A program made the translations under genes and the position numbers. Shown here in pieces: positions 1 to 10,533 of a stretch of 61,412 nucleotides of DNA. A model generated the notes under the pieces. That model ran no database searches. It was given only the letters and a program-made list of their open reading frames with translations, and was not told where the DNA came from. Position 1 is the stretch's first letter. Every line of letters starts with the position of its first letter. This stretch comes from Owenia fusiformis (Eukaryota > Annelida > Polychaeta > Sabellida > Oweniidae), in assembly GCA_903813345.2 (NCBI GenBank), contig CAIIXF020000006.1, positions 38,531,936 to 38,593,347 on the forward strand. Reading direction: 5' to 3'.

Positions 1-58
1 CTAAAATGTTTTTGATATGATTTTAAAACTGAAGATATTAACAAGGTGGTAGGCTGAT

Positions 59-665
59 TAAAGGAATATTCCTTGCCAGACCTTTTCTCTGTTGATATGG
101 TAGCTATAATCATATATATAGTTTCCATATTTAGCAAAACATGGGAAAATGTTTTAATATGGTCAATATTGATCATTTAAAAATCTAGTGCTTATTTCCA
201 GTGAGCTGCCATCTTTTAAGATTTCTTGCAGGAAGTGATGTCATCAACTCTCAACTTCTATAACCTTGCCCATAACAGTATAGGAAAGTAGCACAAATCA
301 CTTCTAGACAAGTGATCATTACTTTCTGTGCAAAAATATTTTCAGGGCTTGTCAACTTGGAATAAAAGAAGAGATTTTCAGAGGGATTAAATAAGATACA
401 AAGTTGAAAAATAATATTTAGCTGGTTTTGTTATTCTTAATAGCTCCTTACCTAATGCTATATGCAAAGTTGAGAGTCGATGACATCACTTCCTGTGTGA
501 AATTTTAAAAGATGGCAGCTTACTGGAATTGAGCATCACATTTCTAAGTGATCAAAGTTGACCATATCAAAACATTTTTGCGTGTTTTGCTAAACATGGC
601 AAGCATATATATGGTTATAGCTACCATATGAGGAGAGAGATGGTTGGCAAGGAATATTCCTTTAA
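59..665. mobile_element. Long inverted-repeat (foldback-type) element
   Basis: The left arm (about 59-257) and the right arm (about 467-665) are imperfect reverse complements. The ends read TAAAGGAATATTCCTTGCCA and TTGGCAAGGAATATTCCTTT, and the inner arm contains GAAGTGATGTCATC on one side and GATGACATCACTTCC on the other. No open frame is present inside. Two arms of about 200 bp around a 200-bp spacer are typical of a non-autonomous foldback DNA transposon. No clear target duplication was recognised. Confidence 0.75.
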
Positions 666-834
666 ATTGTTAGGATAACACATAGCTGAGTTTCTACATG
701 AAAAGCTAACAGTCAAAGATTTATCTTTTTTAGACATTGTCACAGCTCACAAACATATAACTTGCAAAGAAAGACATCAAAACAAACTTAATATATCAAG
801 GAAACTTAATCACATTTGATTATTATTACAGACA

Positions 835-1646
835 ATGATGATAGGCTTATTCAGCAGGAAACCACCCATTAAAGTCAAACATGATGAAGTTGAGATACGC
901 CTGTTTGACCCAATACAGAAGGACAACTGGAAAGAAGTAAGAAATATGGCCTTCACTCCATTTACAGAGGCGATTCCAAAAGCTATGAAAGATGTGTTCA
1001 GATACGCTTGTTTGATCCAAAGAAGGACAACTGGAAAGAAGTGAGAAATATGGCCTTCACTCCATTTACAGAGGCGATTCCAAAAGCTATGAAAGATGTG
1101 TTATTTCATCCGCTACTTAACTGTGTATAAGCGATATTAGCTGGGGCATTATACCAAATAAAAGGCTCCTTATGGTACTCCCTCATTTTCCTGGTAGTGA
1201 TATACCCTACATTGTATATTTTCTTAGTCTGGAAGATTCCCCATTTGGAGATGTCAAAACAGGTGGATTACAACAAGTTTGTAAAGTATTGGACACATCC
1301 AACCCATCCTTTATGGCTGCTTTTCCAAGAAGGGAAACTAATTGGCAGTGTTGGTCTAAAGGAACTTGATGATGACACAAGAGGTGAACTTGTTCGTTTG
1401 GCAATAGGACATGAATACAGGCGTAATGGACTAGGTGAAAAGATGGTTTATATTGTTATTGCATATTGCGAAAAACACAAATATGAAGAGTTGATTCTTC
1501 ATACCAGTGCACCAGAGCCAATGAAACTTTATGAAAAAGTTGGATTCACACAATTTACAAGATATACTCTTTATTATATTACACCGGTGTTGAGTGTATT
1601 AAGCGTTAAAATCATTGGTTACACCATGAAAATCCCAAGGAAATGA
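835..1646 (+). pseudogene. NAT8/camello-like N-acetyltransferase, broken copy A
   Basis: This is the first member of the array. It starts with the same ATGATGATAGGC and 5' flank (a TTATTACAG acceptor just before the start) as the intact copies, so the start is homologous. Two lesions break it. A direct duplication repeats bases 893-999 as about 1000-1103, shifting the frame and ending the first reading frame at 1044. After the duplication the original frame meets a TAA at 1128-1130 where intact copy D has TTA. The C-terminal half (about 1197-1646) is otherwise open and keeps the acetyl-CoA motif RRNGLGEKM and the common C-terminus TMKIPRK. The high conservation of this half suggests recent inactivation. 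An intron removing the damage cannot be wholly excluded, but the relatives have none here. Confidence 0.88.
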
Positions 1647-2299
1647 ATGGGTGTCTATAATTTAACTATGTATATGTATATGGTCCATTAAACTTAGCAA
1701 TCTTAGAAATCAAATACAAAAAATTTATGATATAAATAGTTCAACATAAATATGCTAATGTTCAAATAACCACATGTTGTTTGACTTTAAATTCATGTAC
1801 TTTTGAATTAAATCATATTGATTTCACTAAATGATGATTGATAGAGTAAAAATGATATGTAAGTCTCAATACCTTCTATGTTAAATAAATTTCAGCTTGA
1901 GTAGAGCAATAAAATCCCAGATTTTTGAAATTTTACCAAAAGACAAACAACTTGCAATCCATATAGACCACCAACAAATTAAATACATTGTTCTTAAGAC
2001 CATACTTTGCTGTATGTTTTTAATCTGAATCTTTTATAAAAAATATCTTTAGTTACTATAACTAGAGGAGATAGGGGCATTCTCGTTCACAAGCATTCCC
2101 GGACAAACCCTTAGAATCAGGTGAAAATCTGGGGCATTGTTAGACGTTTTACAATATATAGCTATAGCATCACATATATGATATGATGTGTCTATTATGA
2201 AGTTTCAATAAAGAAACCATATAAAACAAAGAATTATTGAAGATCGCCCGACAATGCCCTGTGTCCGAGATTAACCATATGTCCTCTACTTGTAAAGAT
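1647..2299. other. Intergenic spacer, no gene seen
   Basis: AT-rich sequence between broken copy A and the next inverted-repeat element. Only short shadow frames are present, and no repeat structure or splice-bounded exon was recognised. Confidence 0.5.
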
Positions 2300-3080
2300 G
2301 GTTGTAAAGGTCAAAGATCCATGTGCATTACGGCAAGTGATTTTAGACAGTCATATCTTTCACCATGAGCACTTTCTGGCCATAAAAACAATGGTTTTTA
2401 TTAAAACAATATGTTTTCTTTCAAGTGAAGTCCCCATGAGAGTAAAATATCAATCCAACTCTCTGAAAAATTATGGATTAGGGCTCCACCCTGGCATTTT
2501 TAAAAAATGTAAGGCTTATTTTCTAAAAAGAGGATCTTGCTTTTTCTCAATTTAAACATATCAAAAGTTTCTTCTACAATATAGAGTAGGATTTTATTAG
2601 TACTGATGCCCTTCACAATGAACAATTTCTGAAAAGGGGATGCGTATAGAAATGCGTTAAAGTTAGATACCACATATCCCATGTTATTTTCTCATAGGGA
2701 AAACTCATGCTATCCATTGTTTTCAGCATCATTTTGGTCATCGAAAATTGATATCTACAAAACTAGACTTTCAATAGAATTATATTTTTGAAGATGTTTT
2801 AGACCCCTTGTTGAATAATCTTTTCATGCAATAAAAATCGGAAAAGGGAGATCCTCTTTTGAGTAAATAGGTTCAATATTTTGAAAAGATGTTGACATGG
2901 GGTCCCTATTCATAATTTTTTCGAATTGTTCAATTGATATTTTCATCATCATGGATACTTCACTTGAAATAAAACACACTGTTTTAAAAAACCACTGTAT
3001 TTATGCCCAGAAAGCACTCATGGTGAAAGATATGACCGTCTAAAATCACTTGCCATACTGTACGTGGTCTTTTGCCATAT
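2300..3080. mobile_element. Second long inverted-repeat element
   Basis: Bases about 2308-2545 and 2850-3075 are inverted copies. For example, GGCAAGTGATTTTAGACAGT followed by TCATATCTTTCACCATGAG on the left matches the reverse complement of the segment near 3010-3060. The arms are about 230 bp, diverged and gapped around a 300-bp AT-rich centre. The frames at 2298-2555 and 2500-2682 lie inside the arms and are not considered genes. This is most likely a foldback/MITE relic. Exact ends are uncertain. Confidence 0.7.
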
Positions 3081-3642
3081 ATATTGCAATAAACCTTACC
3101 TTTAGTGATTTGAACCCCAGTAAGGCATGGCTGATTTCCAAAACATTTCTTGATTGTAAGGGTTGATATTTTAGCATGAACTGTAGATTAAATAAACATC
3201 ATAAGAATATATTTTTCCATATTACCACGGTTCTTCAAGAATAGGCCCACTGTGAAGTGAAAACACTTTTTTCATCCACAACTCTTTCAAATAAAAACTC
3301 CGGTACAGCACTGTGCTGATTTAATCATTACTCATAATAAATCACTGAAATGGACCTAGAGTCTGACGAAATGAAGCAGTGAAATGGACTCTAACTATCT
3401 AATTATGGTATCATAATAAGTATCACCATACTTTATAAACATAGCAATTTTCAAATCTAAGGTGACTTTGGTAATGAAGCTATGACACATGATATACACG
3501 TACAGTACTATTTTTGCAGAAACCTATGCAAATGTAGTGTGACAGGTTCATAATCTATTTTAAAACCCTGTTAGGATATTTAGGTAGCTAATTTCAGACC
3601 CTGCTTGGGGAGCAATTTTAAGCTCCAGTGAACTGTGAATGA
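3081..3642. other. Spacer, no gene seen
   Basis: AT-rich sequence between two inverted-repeat elements, with no recognisable coding or repeat content. Confidence 0.45.
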
Positions 3643-4463
3643 AGCCCCTCCATAAGTTTGGCAACCTTAGCTCCCCCATTGAACTACGTGTTAAAGCCTC
3701 TTTGCTTTTGAATTTTTATTAACGTAACCTGCCATGAAAATTGATTGAAACATAATTTGACCTTATTTCCAATACCTCCACATTTTGTCAATTTTTTCCT
3801 CTATTACAATAGGTCGAAAATCTTCATTCCCATGTTAACCAATGGAAAATGGTATGTTGGCCGCAAGTCATATGACAGAATATCAATCACTCCAAGTCCT
3901 TGCAAAAAATACAAGTTAGGCGGGCAATTGAATTATGCTAACTTTATTTAGCAAAAAATTGATACCTTTCTTCAGAATCAGCAAAGTTATAGGTCTTTAA
4001 AGTCCGAATTGTTTTCAAAAAACCTCTCCCATTGAAATAACACAGGAGGCGAAAAATGATTTTCAAAAATGACTTTGAAGCTCTGTAAATTTAGTATTCA
4101 TCAAGTAAGCTAAACACGTAGTACATGTATATAAAAAAGTTAAACAATTCAATTTTCTATATAAAAATATTTTTTGTTGAATCTTTTACCGAATAGATAT
4201 CCTGATTTCTGATTTGTCCCGAACTCACCATTTCCCATTAGTTTACATGGGAATGACGATTTTCAAAAATTCATTAAATTTATCATCAATTTTTGACTTA
4301 TTGTAATTGAGGAAAAAAATTGGGAAAATCTAAAGGTTTTGGAAATGGAATCAATATTATAAGTTATTTCATTGCAGGTTAAGTGAATAAATATTCAAAC
4401 GTAAAGAGGCTTTAACACGTAGTTCAATGGGGGAGCTAAGGTTGCCAAACTTATGGAGGGGAG
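3643..4463. mobile_element. Third long inverted-repeat element
   Basis: The left end CCCCTCCATAAGTTTGGCAA, followed by a TTGAACTACGTG segment, is mirrored at the right end (CACGTAGTTCAATGGGGGAG, then CCAAACTTATGGAGGGG). The arms of about 220 bp, 3643-3860 and about 4240-4463, flank a 380-bp centre. The 68-aa frame at 3745-3951 lies in the left arm and is not a gene. The architecture matches the two preceding foldback elements, but the end sequence differs, so it is probably a distinct family. Confidence 0.75.
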
Positions 4464-5075
4464 TGTATTTTAATCGTATTGAATTGTGAGAGAATCAAGT
4501 TAGTGTTAGCCCAGGTATTGAAACTGTCAAGACAAGGTAAATATTTCTCCATATTTTCAAGATAACTTTGTAATATATTTTATAGATAGCTAGATACTTG
4601 TATTATCTCAGAGAACTATTTGTAAGCTTCATTTTGATACAAAATATTTTAATATTGAAACTGTAATTTTGGAGATATAAGATTGTTTATGGATCAATTT
4701 GACCACACCCATAGTCTTATTTTTATGTCAGACTGGTAAGGATTTATTGTACAATTTATTAAGATATATCCTTATGTCAATTTATTTTTATTTTTTTATG
4801 TAGGGAGCCACAGTTAGCTAACACTCCTCCTGCATGACATGCCTAGGGAAGGTAATAAATTGCTAAATTGTATTAGCAAGTTTAACTCAACAAATTATCA
4901 GTCTAAAAGAAGCAGAAGTAGTTGCAGAAAATGACTAATCAAATAGTGGACGATCCGGGATTGCACTCACATATCAGTTATCATTAATTGGCCCTTGAAC
5001 ATTGGTGCCTACAAACAAATTAATTGAAAGAAAGACATAGGGACACTTAATCACATTTGATTATTATTACAGACA
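4464..5075. other. 5' flank of NAT8-like copy B
   Basis: Non-coding. Bases about 4861-5000 recur upstream of copy C (7312-7437), and the last 40 bases (…ATCACATTTGATTATTATTACAGAC) are shared by copies A-D. They end in a polypyrimidine-poor but canonical acceptor a few bases before the ATG, suggesting a separate 5' untranslated exon that was not located. Confidence 0.55.
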
Positions 5076-5777
5076 ATGCTGACAGGCTTATTCAGCAGGA
5101 AACCACCCATTAAAGTCAAACATGATGAAGTTAAGATACGCCTGTTTGACCCAAAGAAGGACAACTGGAAAGAAGTGAGAAATATGGCCTTTACTCCATT
5201 TATGGTGTTAGTTCCAAGAGTAATAGAGCACTTTATGGTTAATCCTATACTTAGCAGTGTTGTAGTGATAATAGCTGGGATATTATACCAAATGAATGGC
5301 TCCATATGGAACTCATTCATTTTCATTGTGGGCACCTATCCTACTTTGTATTTCTTCTTACTGTGGAAGATTCCCCTAATGCGGATGTCTGAGCAGATGG
5401 ATTATGAAAAGTTTTTAGAATATTGGACTGATCCTCGCCATCCTTTATGGTTGCTATTCCATAAGGGGCATCTTATAGGCAGTGTTGGTCTGAAGGAACT
5501 TGATGTGGACACAAGAGGACAACTTGTTCATATGGCCATAGTAAAAGAATACAGGCGCAATGGACTAGCTGAAAAGTTGGTTAATACTGTAGTAGAGTAC
5601 TGCGAAAAACACAAATATGAAGAGTTGGTAGTAAGAACCAATGGGTATGCAAAGGAGGCAATGCAACTTTACAAAAAGGTTGGATTTATACAATATACAA
5701 GCTATACTTGTTATTATATCAAACCTATACTGGGTCGTCAACTTGTTCTGTACACCATGAAAATCCCAAGGAAATAA
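5076..5777 (+). CDS. NAT8/camello-like membrane N-acetyltransferase, copy B
   Basis: A 233-residue single-exon GNAT-fold protein of the NAT8/camello type. Family members are ER or Golgi membrane acetyltransferases that move acetyl from acetyl-CoA to small amines, cysteine conjugates or lysines; the substrate here is unknown. Residues about 17-45 form the first strand region (IRLFDPKKDNWKEV). Residues 55-99 are hydrophobic and should form the membrane hairpin. LLFHKGHLIGSVGLK (126-140) precedes the acetyl-CoA loop RRNGLA (160-165, pattern RxxGxA), and YKKVGF (199-204) is the usual C-terminal helix/strand motif. The ATG follows a conserved AG acceptor by three bases. It is nearly identical to copy C, indicating recent duplication or gene conversion. 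Family assignment is firm; substrate is not inferable. Confidence 0.93.
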   Translation: MLTGLFSRKPPIKVKHDEVKIRLFDPKKDNWKEVRNMAFTPFMVLVPRVIEHFMVNPILSSVVVIIAGILYQMNGSIWNSFIFIVGTYPTLYFFLLWKIPLMRMSEQMDYEKFLEYWTDPRHPLWLLFHKGHLIGSVGLKELDVDTRGQLVHMAIVKEYRRNGLAEKLVNTVVEYCEKHKYEELVVRTNGYAKEAMQLYKKVGFIQYTSYTCYYIKPILGRQLVLYTMKIPRK

Positions 5778-5862
5778 AATTAAAAGGCAACTTAGGAATC
5801 TCACCGTAAAAATGCTATATGTTGTTAGTTAGCTGGAAAAGGGGTTATTCATCCCAAATACT

Positions 5863-6175
5863 GTACTCCCTGTATTTTTCGCGTGTGATTTAGTTTTGCG
5901 CCTTTCACGATTGTGGTAAAATCGCAAAAATTAATCTTCGCGAAATTGTCAATGAAATCCCAGGAGATTTGTGAAATGTTTTATTACATGAGACTCCATT
6001 GCATTTCGCGCTTTTTAAAATGTTTGTAAGGTGTTTTTTGGCAATGAATGGGGATAGTAAAACTATTACAGTGGTTTATTAGATCAATTAAACCAAAAAT
6101 AACGATGTAATAAAGGTTAAGGTGCAGCGTGTTGTTGACCAAGATGATATAGTATAGCGAAATTTCATAGCAGTT
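5863..6175 (+). repeat. Dispersed CGCGAAA-rich repeat, copy 1
   Basis: This segment begins near TACTGTACTCCCTGTATTTT and contains TTAATCTTCGCGAAATTGTC, ending near GTTGACCAAGATGATATAGT. It recurs after copy C (about 8690-8990) and in inverted orientation before copy E (about 14668-15075). The inverted copy shows it is an independent dispersed element, not just part of the tandem unit. No coding capacity. Confidence 0.65.
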
Positions 6176-7437
6176 AAGTTCGATTTTTTCTCAAACGTTT
6201 ACATAATCTTGATCATTCATAATCATGAATAATTTAGATGTGTAATGTGATTTTGGAACATGCACACCTATGACAGAAAGAAATTTAAAGTTGTAAAAAT
6301 TGGAATAAAATGCTGCATTTTTGATGAAAAGTGGCTCATAATTAAGGAATATTGGTGATAATAGGTTCTATTGCCCCTTATTGAAGATAACATACACATT
6401 TGTTTTTGAGGTCAAATAATTATTAGAACTTATGTAAATGCTGTCTAAAAAAAGCTTGCAATACCGTACCTGGCTCTTTTTATGCAAAATAATTTGGGTT
6501 TGGAGGTTAAAGTAAATCAACCTTGGCCCAATTTTTTTTAAATCCATACAGTTTTTACCATTCTGAGCACTTTTCAGGTGATCTTGGTGACAGTTGTCAA
6601 ATCCAAACAATTGTCTTGAGAAAAGTGAACCCTTTTTCACAAAAGCAGCTGGCTACGGGTCTGATAGTTCTGTTTGGAGTGAAGCTGTATTTGTGTCAGA
6701 CATTGTCCCATTTTAAGATTACTGTTGAAACGAAAATCTAGTGAAGTCTAGTGAAAGTCTAGTGAACTTAAAACAAAAGACTGACTATTAAACATGGATT
6801 TTGAGCCAATATAAAAATTGAATAGTTAGTTACTTAGTAATGAGAAGTACAAATAAACACAGATAGATTGGCATGACCTCTTTATCTAAAATTATTTCTA
6901 TGGCCTATGCTTTTAAAACATATTGTGTAAATTGACTAACCAAAGACAGTACTGGTTAATGACACTAACAGTAACTTTATGATGTAAAACATCTTAACAT
7001 GATTATGTGTCAAGCTTGAAGCCAAGGTCAAGTGTCAGGCTGTAGAGAATTTAACACAATGATTTGGTTTGCTTACAAAGGGGTGATTTATTGGTAAAAT
7101 TACATTGAATGCAGAATACTTAAATGTGATTCTCTTTTTAATGTGATCCGCATGTCTATCAGTGTCCTAAAGCTGAGGCAGGATAAGATTTTAAGACTGC
7201 AGACATTTTAAAACAAAGTGAAATTACATCAACAAAGTGGTAGACTGATTAAGGTAAGAAAAACATTCAAAATGATAACTGCACTACAACTAGGAACTAG
7301 TTACTGAAATTGTATTAGCAAGTTTAACTCGAGGAATTATCAGTCCAAAATTTTGCTTCCTGTGCAGAAGTCGTTGCAGAAAATGACTAATCAAATAGTG
7401 GACGATCCGGGATTGCACTCACATATCAGTTATCATT
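6176..7437 (+). repeat. Tandem-unit spacer B
   Basis: Non-coding spacer that is partly duplicated after copy C at about 9000-10533 and 12498-12600. Shared blocks include GATCATTCATAATCATGAAT, CACAGATAGATTGGCATG and CATTGAATGCAGAAT. Bases about 6520-6665 resemble the dispersed GTAGCC element also seen near 9545-9700, 41.7 kb and 42.2 kb. The dinucleotide at 7101-7102, in the context GGTAAAAT-TA-CATTGAATG, is the unoccupied counterpart of the mariner target at 12496. Confidence 0.6.
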
Positions 7438-7815
7438 TAACCTGCATGCAGAGTCTAGTTAAACTACACTCTGCCTGCTAGAGACCATATTACAGTTTAG
7501 TAGCCCCACCCCTACGACGGGTACCGGTGACAGTTTGGGTAATAAATCACTTTTGACCTACGGGCTGACCTTTCTTCTACCAATCAGCGAGCTTGAAGAA
7601 ACATACACCAAATGCGTTCTAATTAAATATGCACATGTTATTGGTCAATTACGGGTTCAACGATGACGTCAGAAAGAATGACCATATATGGAACGTCAGT
7701 CAAATTTGGCAGACGAACACTGATTGGCGCAGTGAGTTCACAGGTTAATTTTAGTTTGAAAGAGTGAAGACGAAGCTCTCTTTTAAGAAGTGAAGTCAAA
7801 CGAATGCAAAGGGTA
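7438..7815. mobile_element. 378-bp non-autonomous DNA element with 9-bp target duplication
   Basis: The insert is flanked on both sides by GTTATCATT (7429-7437 and 7816-7824). The sister unit upstream of copy B has a single GTTATCATT (4977-4985) and no insert, so the boundaries are precise. It starts TAACCTGCATGCAGAGTCTA and ends GAATGCAAAGGGTA. A 74-bp relative at 18542-18615 has cleaner ends (TACCCTTTG/CAAAAGGTA) and also a 9-bp duplication. A 9-bp duplication fits Mutator-like or Merlin-like elements; the superfamily is not resolved. The 79-aa minus-strand frame here is not a gene. Confidence 0.85.
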
Positions 7816-7914
7816 GTTATCATTAATTGGCCCTTGAACATTGGTGCCGACAAACAAATTAATTGAAAGAAAGACATCGGGAAACTTAATTAAATTTGAT
7901 TGTTATTACAGACA

Positions 7915-8616
7915 ATGATGATAGGCTTATTCAGCAGGAAACCACCCATTAAAGTCAAACATGATGAAGTTGAGATACGCCTGTTTGACCCAAAGAAGGA
8001 CAACTGGAAAGAAGTGAGAAATATGGCCTTTACTCCATCTATGGTGTTAATTCCAAGAGTAATAGAGCACTTTATGGTTAATCCTTTACTTAGCAGTGTT
8101 GTAGTGATAATAGCTTGGATATTATATCAAATGAATGGCTCAATCTGGAACCCATTCATATTCATGGTGGGCATCTATCCTACTTTGTATTTCTTCTTAC
8201 TGTGGAAGATTCCCCTAATGCGGATATCTGAGCAGATGGATTATGAAATTTTTTTAGAATATTGGACTGATCCTGGCCATCATTTATGGTTGCTATTCCA
8301 TAAGGGGGATCTTATAGGCAGTGTTGGTCTGAAGGAACTTGATGAGGATACAAGAGGACAGCTGGTTCATATGGCCATAGTAAAAGAATACAGGCGCAAT
8401 GGACTAGCTGAAAAGTTGGTTAATACTGTAGTAGAATACTGCAAAAAACACAAATATGAAGAGTTGGTAGTAAGAACCAACGTGTATGCAAAGGAGGCTA
8501 TGAAACTTTACGAAAAGATTGGATTTATACAATATACAAGCTATACTTGTTATTATATCAAACCTATACTGGGTCGTCAACTTGTTCTGTACACGATGAA
8601 AATCCCAAGGAAATAA
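7915..8616 (+). CDS. NAT8/camello-like membrane N-acetyltransferase, copy C
   Basis: A 233-residue single-exon paralogue, nearly identical to copy B in coding sequence and flanks. The open frame extends upstream through TTG TTA TTA CAG, but that is the conserved acceptor. The start is therefore taken as the first ATG of ATGATGATAGGC, as in copy A. The hydrophobic hairpin lies at residues about 55-99, the acetyl-CoA loop RRNGLA at 160-165, and YEKIGF near 199-204. Relative to B, changes such as G68W in the membrane segment and E177K before the KHKYEEL helix are substitutions only, so the frame is under or recently under constraint. Probably functional; substrate unknown. Confidence 0.92.
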   Translation: MMIGLFSRKPPIKVKHDEVEIRLFDPKKDNWKEVRNMAFTPSMVLIPRVIEHFMVNPLLSSVVVIIAWILYQMNGSIWNPFIFMVGIYPTLYFFLLWKIPLMRISEQMDYEIFLEYWTDPGHHLWLLFHKGDLIGSVGLKELDEDTRGQLVHMAIVKEYRRNGLAEKLVNTVVEYCKKHKYEELVVRTNVYAKEAMKLYEKIGFIQYTSYTCYYIKPILGRQLVLYTMKIPRK

Positions 8617-8689
8617 AATTCAAAGGGAACTTAGGAGACTCACTGTAAAAATGTTGTTAGTTAGCCGGAAAAGGGTTTATACATCCCAA

Positions 8690-8990
8690 ATACTGTGCTC
8701 CTTGTATTTTTCGTGTGCGATTTAGTTTTGTGCCTTTCACGATTGTGGTAAAATCGCATAAATTAATCTTCGCGAAATTGTCAATGAAATCCCAGGAAAT
8801 TCGTTTTATGACCTGAGACTCCATTGCATTATGTGCTTTGTAAAATCTTTGTAAGGTGTTTTTTGGCAATGAATCTGATAGTAAAACTGTTACAGGGGTT
8901 TATTAGATCAATTAAACCTAAAATAAAGATGTAATAAGGTTAAGGTGCAGCATGTCATTGACCAAGATGACATAGTAGTAGGTGTATTAA
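8690..8990 (+). repeat. Dispersed CGCGAAA-rich repeat, copy 2
   Basis: Homologous to 5863-6175, with the same TTAATCTTCGCGAAATTGTC core and the same position relative to the preceding NAT8-like gene. It was carried along by the tandem duplication that produced copies B and C. Confidence 0.6.
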
Positions 8991-10533
8991 TGAAAGTTGC
9001 GAAATTTAATAGCAGTTAAATTCTGTTTTCTCTCAAACGTTTACATAATCTTGATCATTCATAATCATGAATAATTTGGATGTGTAATGTGATTTTGGAA
9101 CGTGCACACCTATGACAGAATGAAATTTAAAGTTGTAAAATTGGAATAAAATGCTGCATTTTTGATGAAAATTGGCTCATAATTAAGGAAAATTAGTGAT
9201 GATAGGTGGATTAATGACAGCTTTAAGAGATAATCCGTTCGACTTTACTTCCATTCTATTGCCCCTTATTGAAGATAACATATCGGCAGAACAAACACAT
9301 TTATTTTTGTGGTCAAATAATTATTAGAACTTAAGTAAACGCTGTCTAAAAAAGCTTGCACCTGGCTCTAAGTGCAACTACATGTACACGCTCTTATCAA
9401 AGCATATTGTAGTACTGAACATGTGTTTATCTACCATACTTCATAAACACAAAGATATTTTTGTTGAAACTAATATGAATATATTATAGTAGATTAAAAC
9501 TAGGTAATAAAATCATTCGAAATAAGAGCATTTAAGCTAAGTTCAAGCAAACCCCCTTGGCAGAAAATTCTTTCAAATTCATATACTGCATTGTTTTTCA
9601 ACATTCCGAGCACTTTACAATTGTTTTTGGGCCAAGTTTTTAAATGCAAACCACCTGAATTTTTCTGAAAAGTGAAACTGCTTGGGAAAAGCTACCACGT
9701 CAAATATGTTTGTTTGGAGTGAAGACATATTTGTGTCAAACCCGTCTCATTTTCAACATAACAATTGAAAATGTATGAATCTTATAAACAAGAATCAAAA
9801 GTACTACAAACTGACCTTTCAACATAGATTTTGGGGTAATATAAAGATGGCAGCATTTGTTAAGAGAAATAAACACAGATAGATTGGCATGCTCTCTTTA
9901 TTTAAAATCATTTTTATTGTCCTTTAGCCTATACATTAAACATAATCAGTAAATCTTGATATAAACAGACTGATCAAAGTACAGCTCTGGTCAATAACTC
10001 AATGATAACACTAGAAAACAGCAACCCCACGTCTCAGCAAATCCCAACGAATAAAATGTGTTATTATAAATAGCAGCCATCTTAAAAATCTCTTCTTGTC
10101 TCTAAGCATCAGCATATAAAATTTGAACGAAATCCATTTACTGGTGTTTGAGTTGTCGAAGGTTACGTTCTTTTCCGAAATGTGGCAGCCACCTTAAAAT
10201 TCAGCTGTTGTCTTAAAAATGGTTTGGTATGCTACATTAGTGGACAATCATTTGTTGCTGGTGCATCAGTGTCTTCATTCGTTATCTTCTTTCCTCTTTC
10301 TTTGTCTTGCTTTCTTGTCTTGATAGTCGTTGTCTTTGCAGACAGACGGATGAACGGACGGCTTTCCTATATCCCCCTCGAACTTCAGTCAGTGGGATAA
10401 TAAATTTATCAAGTCAATCACATTAACACACACCATGACAAGGTCAAGGTCAGGTCAAGGGTTAGGCTGTTGAATTTTACACAATGATTTGGTTTCCTTA
10501 CATATACAAAACAATGATTAAGTGGTAAGAATA
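8991..10533 (+). repeat. Tandem-unit spacer C
   Basis: Non-coding spacer, partly a diverged copy of 6176-7100. It includes a degenerate dispersed GTAGCC-type element at about 9545-9700. Near 10330-10400 there is a segment (GACGGATGAACGGACGG … GTGGGATAAT) that recurs in degenerate form near 43.7 kb and 54.8 kb. It ends at the mariner target site. Confidence 0.55.

Noticed and set aside
7638-7877. 79-codon minus-strand frame
   Set aside because: It lies across the 378-bp transposable element and its target duplication.
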